Of a stretch of DNA of 64,000 nucleotides, positions 63,268-64,000 are shown one piece after another. The stretch is from Sphingobium sp. AP49 (GTDB taxonomy: Bacteria; Pseudomonadota; Alphaproteobacteria; Sphingomonadales; Sphingomonadaceae), in contig NZ_CP124576.1 in NCBI RefSeq assembly GCF_000281715.2, positions 1,681,501 to 1,745,500 of the forward strand. The letters are read 5' to 3'. The translations under genes were made by a program, and so were the position numbers. The notes under the pieces are model-generated. The model ran no database searches. It saw nothing but the letters and a program-made list of their open reading frames with translations, and had not been told where the DNA came from. Position 1 is the stretch's first letter; each line of letters begins with the position of its first letter.

Positions 63268-63960
63268 ATGACCGATTTCACTGACGAAGAACTGGCGCTC
63301 GACCCCCATTTTGCCGAGCAGTTTGAAAAGGGCTTTCGCCCCGCCTGCCAGCTGTACCTGATCTCGCCACCGGCGATCGACGAGACGTTCGTCGATCAAC
63401 TGGCGCAGGCGCTGGACGGCGGCAAGGTCGCCGCCTTCCAGCTGCGCCTGAAAGGGATGGACGAGGACGCCATCGCCGCGCTCGCCGGGCCGATCCAGGC
63501 GCTCTGCGCCGATCGCGAGGTCGCCTTCATCATCAATGACAGTATTGGCCTTGCCAAGCGACTGAACGCCGATGGCGTCCATCTGGGGCAGGGCGATGGC
63601 GACCCGCGCGAGGCGCGCAAGCTGCTCGGTCCCAAGGTGCAGATCGGCGTGACCTGTCACGACAGTCGCCATCTGGCGATGGAAGCGGGCGAGGCGGGGG
63701 CCGACTATGTCGCGTTCGGCGCCTTTTATCCCACCAGCACCAAGGAAACCACGCATCGTGCCGAGCTCTCGATCCTGGGCTGGTGGACGACGTTGTTCGA
63801 GCTGCCCTGCGTCGCGATCGGCGGCATCACGCCGGACAATGCTGCGCCGCTGATAGAGGCGGGCGCCGATTTCCTGGCGGTGAGCGGGGCGGTGTGGAAT
63901 CATCCCGATGGCCCCAAAGCCGGTGTCGCCGCTTTCGCGCCGGTGCTGGCAGGCGCCTGA
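63268..63960 (+). CDS. thiE: Thiamine phosphate synthase
   Basis: ThiE joins the pyrimidine and thiazole phosphates of thiamine. The 230-residue TIM barrel has [55 protein letters not shown] (in segments; the [20 protein letters not shown] signature), [22 protein letters not shown] and [10 protein letters not shown]. The N-terminal extension of about 25 residues is usual in sphingomonads. No TPP riboswitch is visible in the 74-base gap upstream. The remaining 40 bases of the window hold nothing recognisable. Confidence 0.93.
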   Translation: MTDFTDEELALDPHFAEQFEKGFRPACQLYLISPPAIDETFVDQLAQALDGGKVAAFQLRLKGMDEDAIAALAGPIQALCADREVAFIINDSIGLAKRLNADGVHLGQGDGDPREARKLLGPKVQIGVTCHDSRHLAMEAGEAGADYVAFGAFYPTSTKETTHRAELSILGWWTTLFELPCVAIGGITPDNAAPLIEAGADFLAVSGAVWNHPDGPKAGVAAFAPVLAGA

Positions 63961-64000
63961 TTTTTCCGCCAGTGCTCGTTGTCGTCGGCCGCTGCTAAGC

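Overview
The window looks like chromosomal DNA from a sphingomonad alphaproteobacterium (Sphingomonadaceae, most likely Sphingobium or Novosphingobium). The grounds are the high GC content, TonB-dependent receptors feeding sugar catabolism, a D-mannonate dehydratase of the type characterised in Novosphingobium, a Caulobacter-type oxidative xylose operon, an alphaproteobacterial zapA-6S RNA-5-formyl-THF cyclo-ligase arrangement, and several palindromic repeats of the kind scattered through sphingomonad genomes. I see no insertion sequence, prophage, plasmid function or CRISPR array. Genus assignment is inference.

Layout. 1-6 kb: the 3' end of tamB, an iron-sulfur L-serine dehydratase, an outer-membrane barrel, a thioesterase, a DUF5990-like protein, and a minus-strand lapA-pyrF-small Cys protein operon. 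5.8-10.9 kb: a minus-strand xylose operon (xylX-like dehydratase, xylB dehydrogenase, lactonase, sugar porter, mutarotase). 11-16.5 kb: small proteins, purB, a siderophore receptor behind a Fur-box-like site, and a small secreted Cys protein. 16.6-37.5 kb: a glucuronoxylan utilisation locus with a LacI regulator, GH67 alpha-glucuronidase, two tandem GH3 enzymes, manD, exuT-like transporter, uxaC, uxuB, a GH2 enzyme, a TonB-dependent receptor and a GDSL hydrolase. 37.5-43 kb: an Lrp regulator divergent from putA, and ohr divergent from ohrR. 43-48.2 kb: tRNA-Pro, thyA and a branched-chain 2-oxoacid dehydrogenase operon (E1 alpha, E1 beta, E2). 48-53 kb: methyltransferase, secreted protein, AI-2E-family permease, three tRNA-Asp genes, aquaporin, DUF2842 protein. 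52.6-54 kb: 5-formyl-THF cyclo-ligase, 6S RNA, zapA and a small coiled-coil protein. 54-64 kb: central carbon genes tkt, gap, pgk and class I fba, with an MFS exporter, a TlpA thioredoxin, a membrane protein, a DmpA-family peptidase and thiE.

How it works together. The two sugar regions are about 5.8 kb apart but appear to form one regulon. A 14-bp palindrome (TGATAGCGCTACCA or a one-base variant in reverse complement) sits before the xylX operon, in the aguA/GH3 divergent promoter and before the TonB receptor, and the LacI regulator at 16.7-17.7 kb is the obvious candidate binder. The inferred flow is: xylan oligomers enter through the receptor, GH67 and GH3 (perhaps GH2 and the esterase) release methylglucuronate and xylose, ExuT-like transport plus UxaC, UxuB and ManD convert glucuronate to 2-keto-3-deoxygluconate, and the xyl operon oxidises xylose. 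A second operator type (TTGGT-N3-ACCAR) before manD suggests separate control by an absent GntR-type regulator. Xylonate dehydratase, the last Weimberg dehydrogenase, KDG kinase and KDPG aldolase are not in the window.
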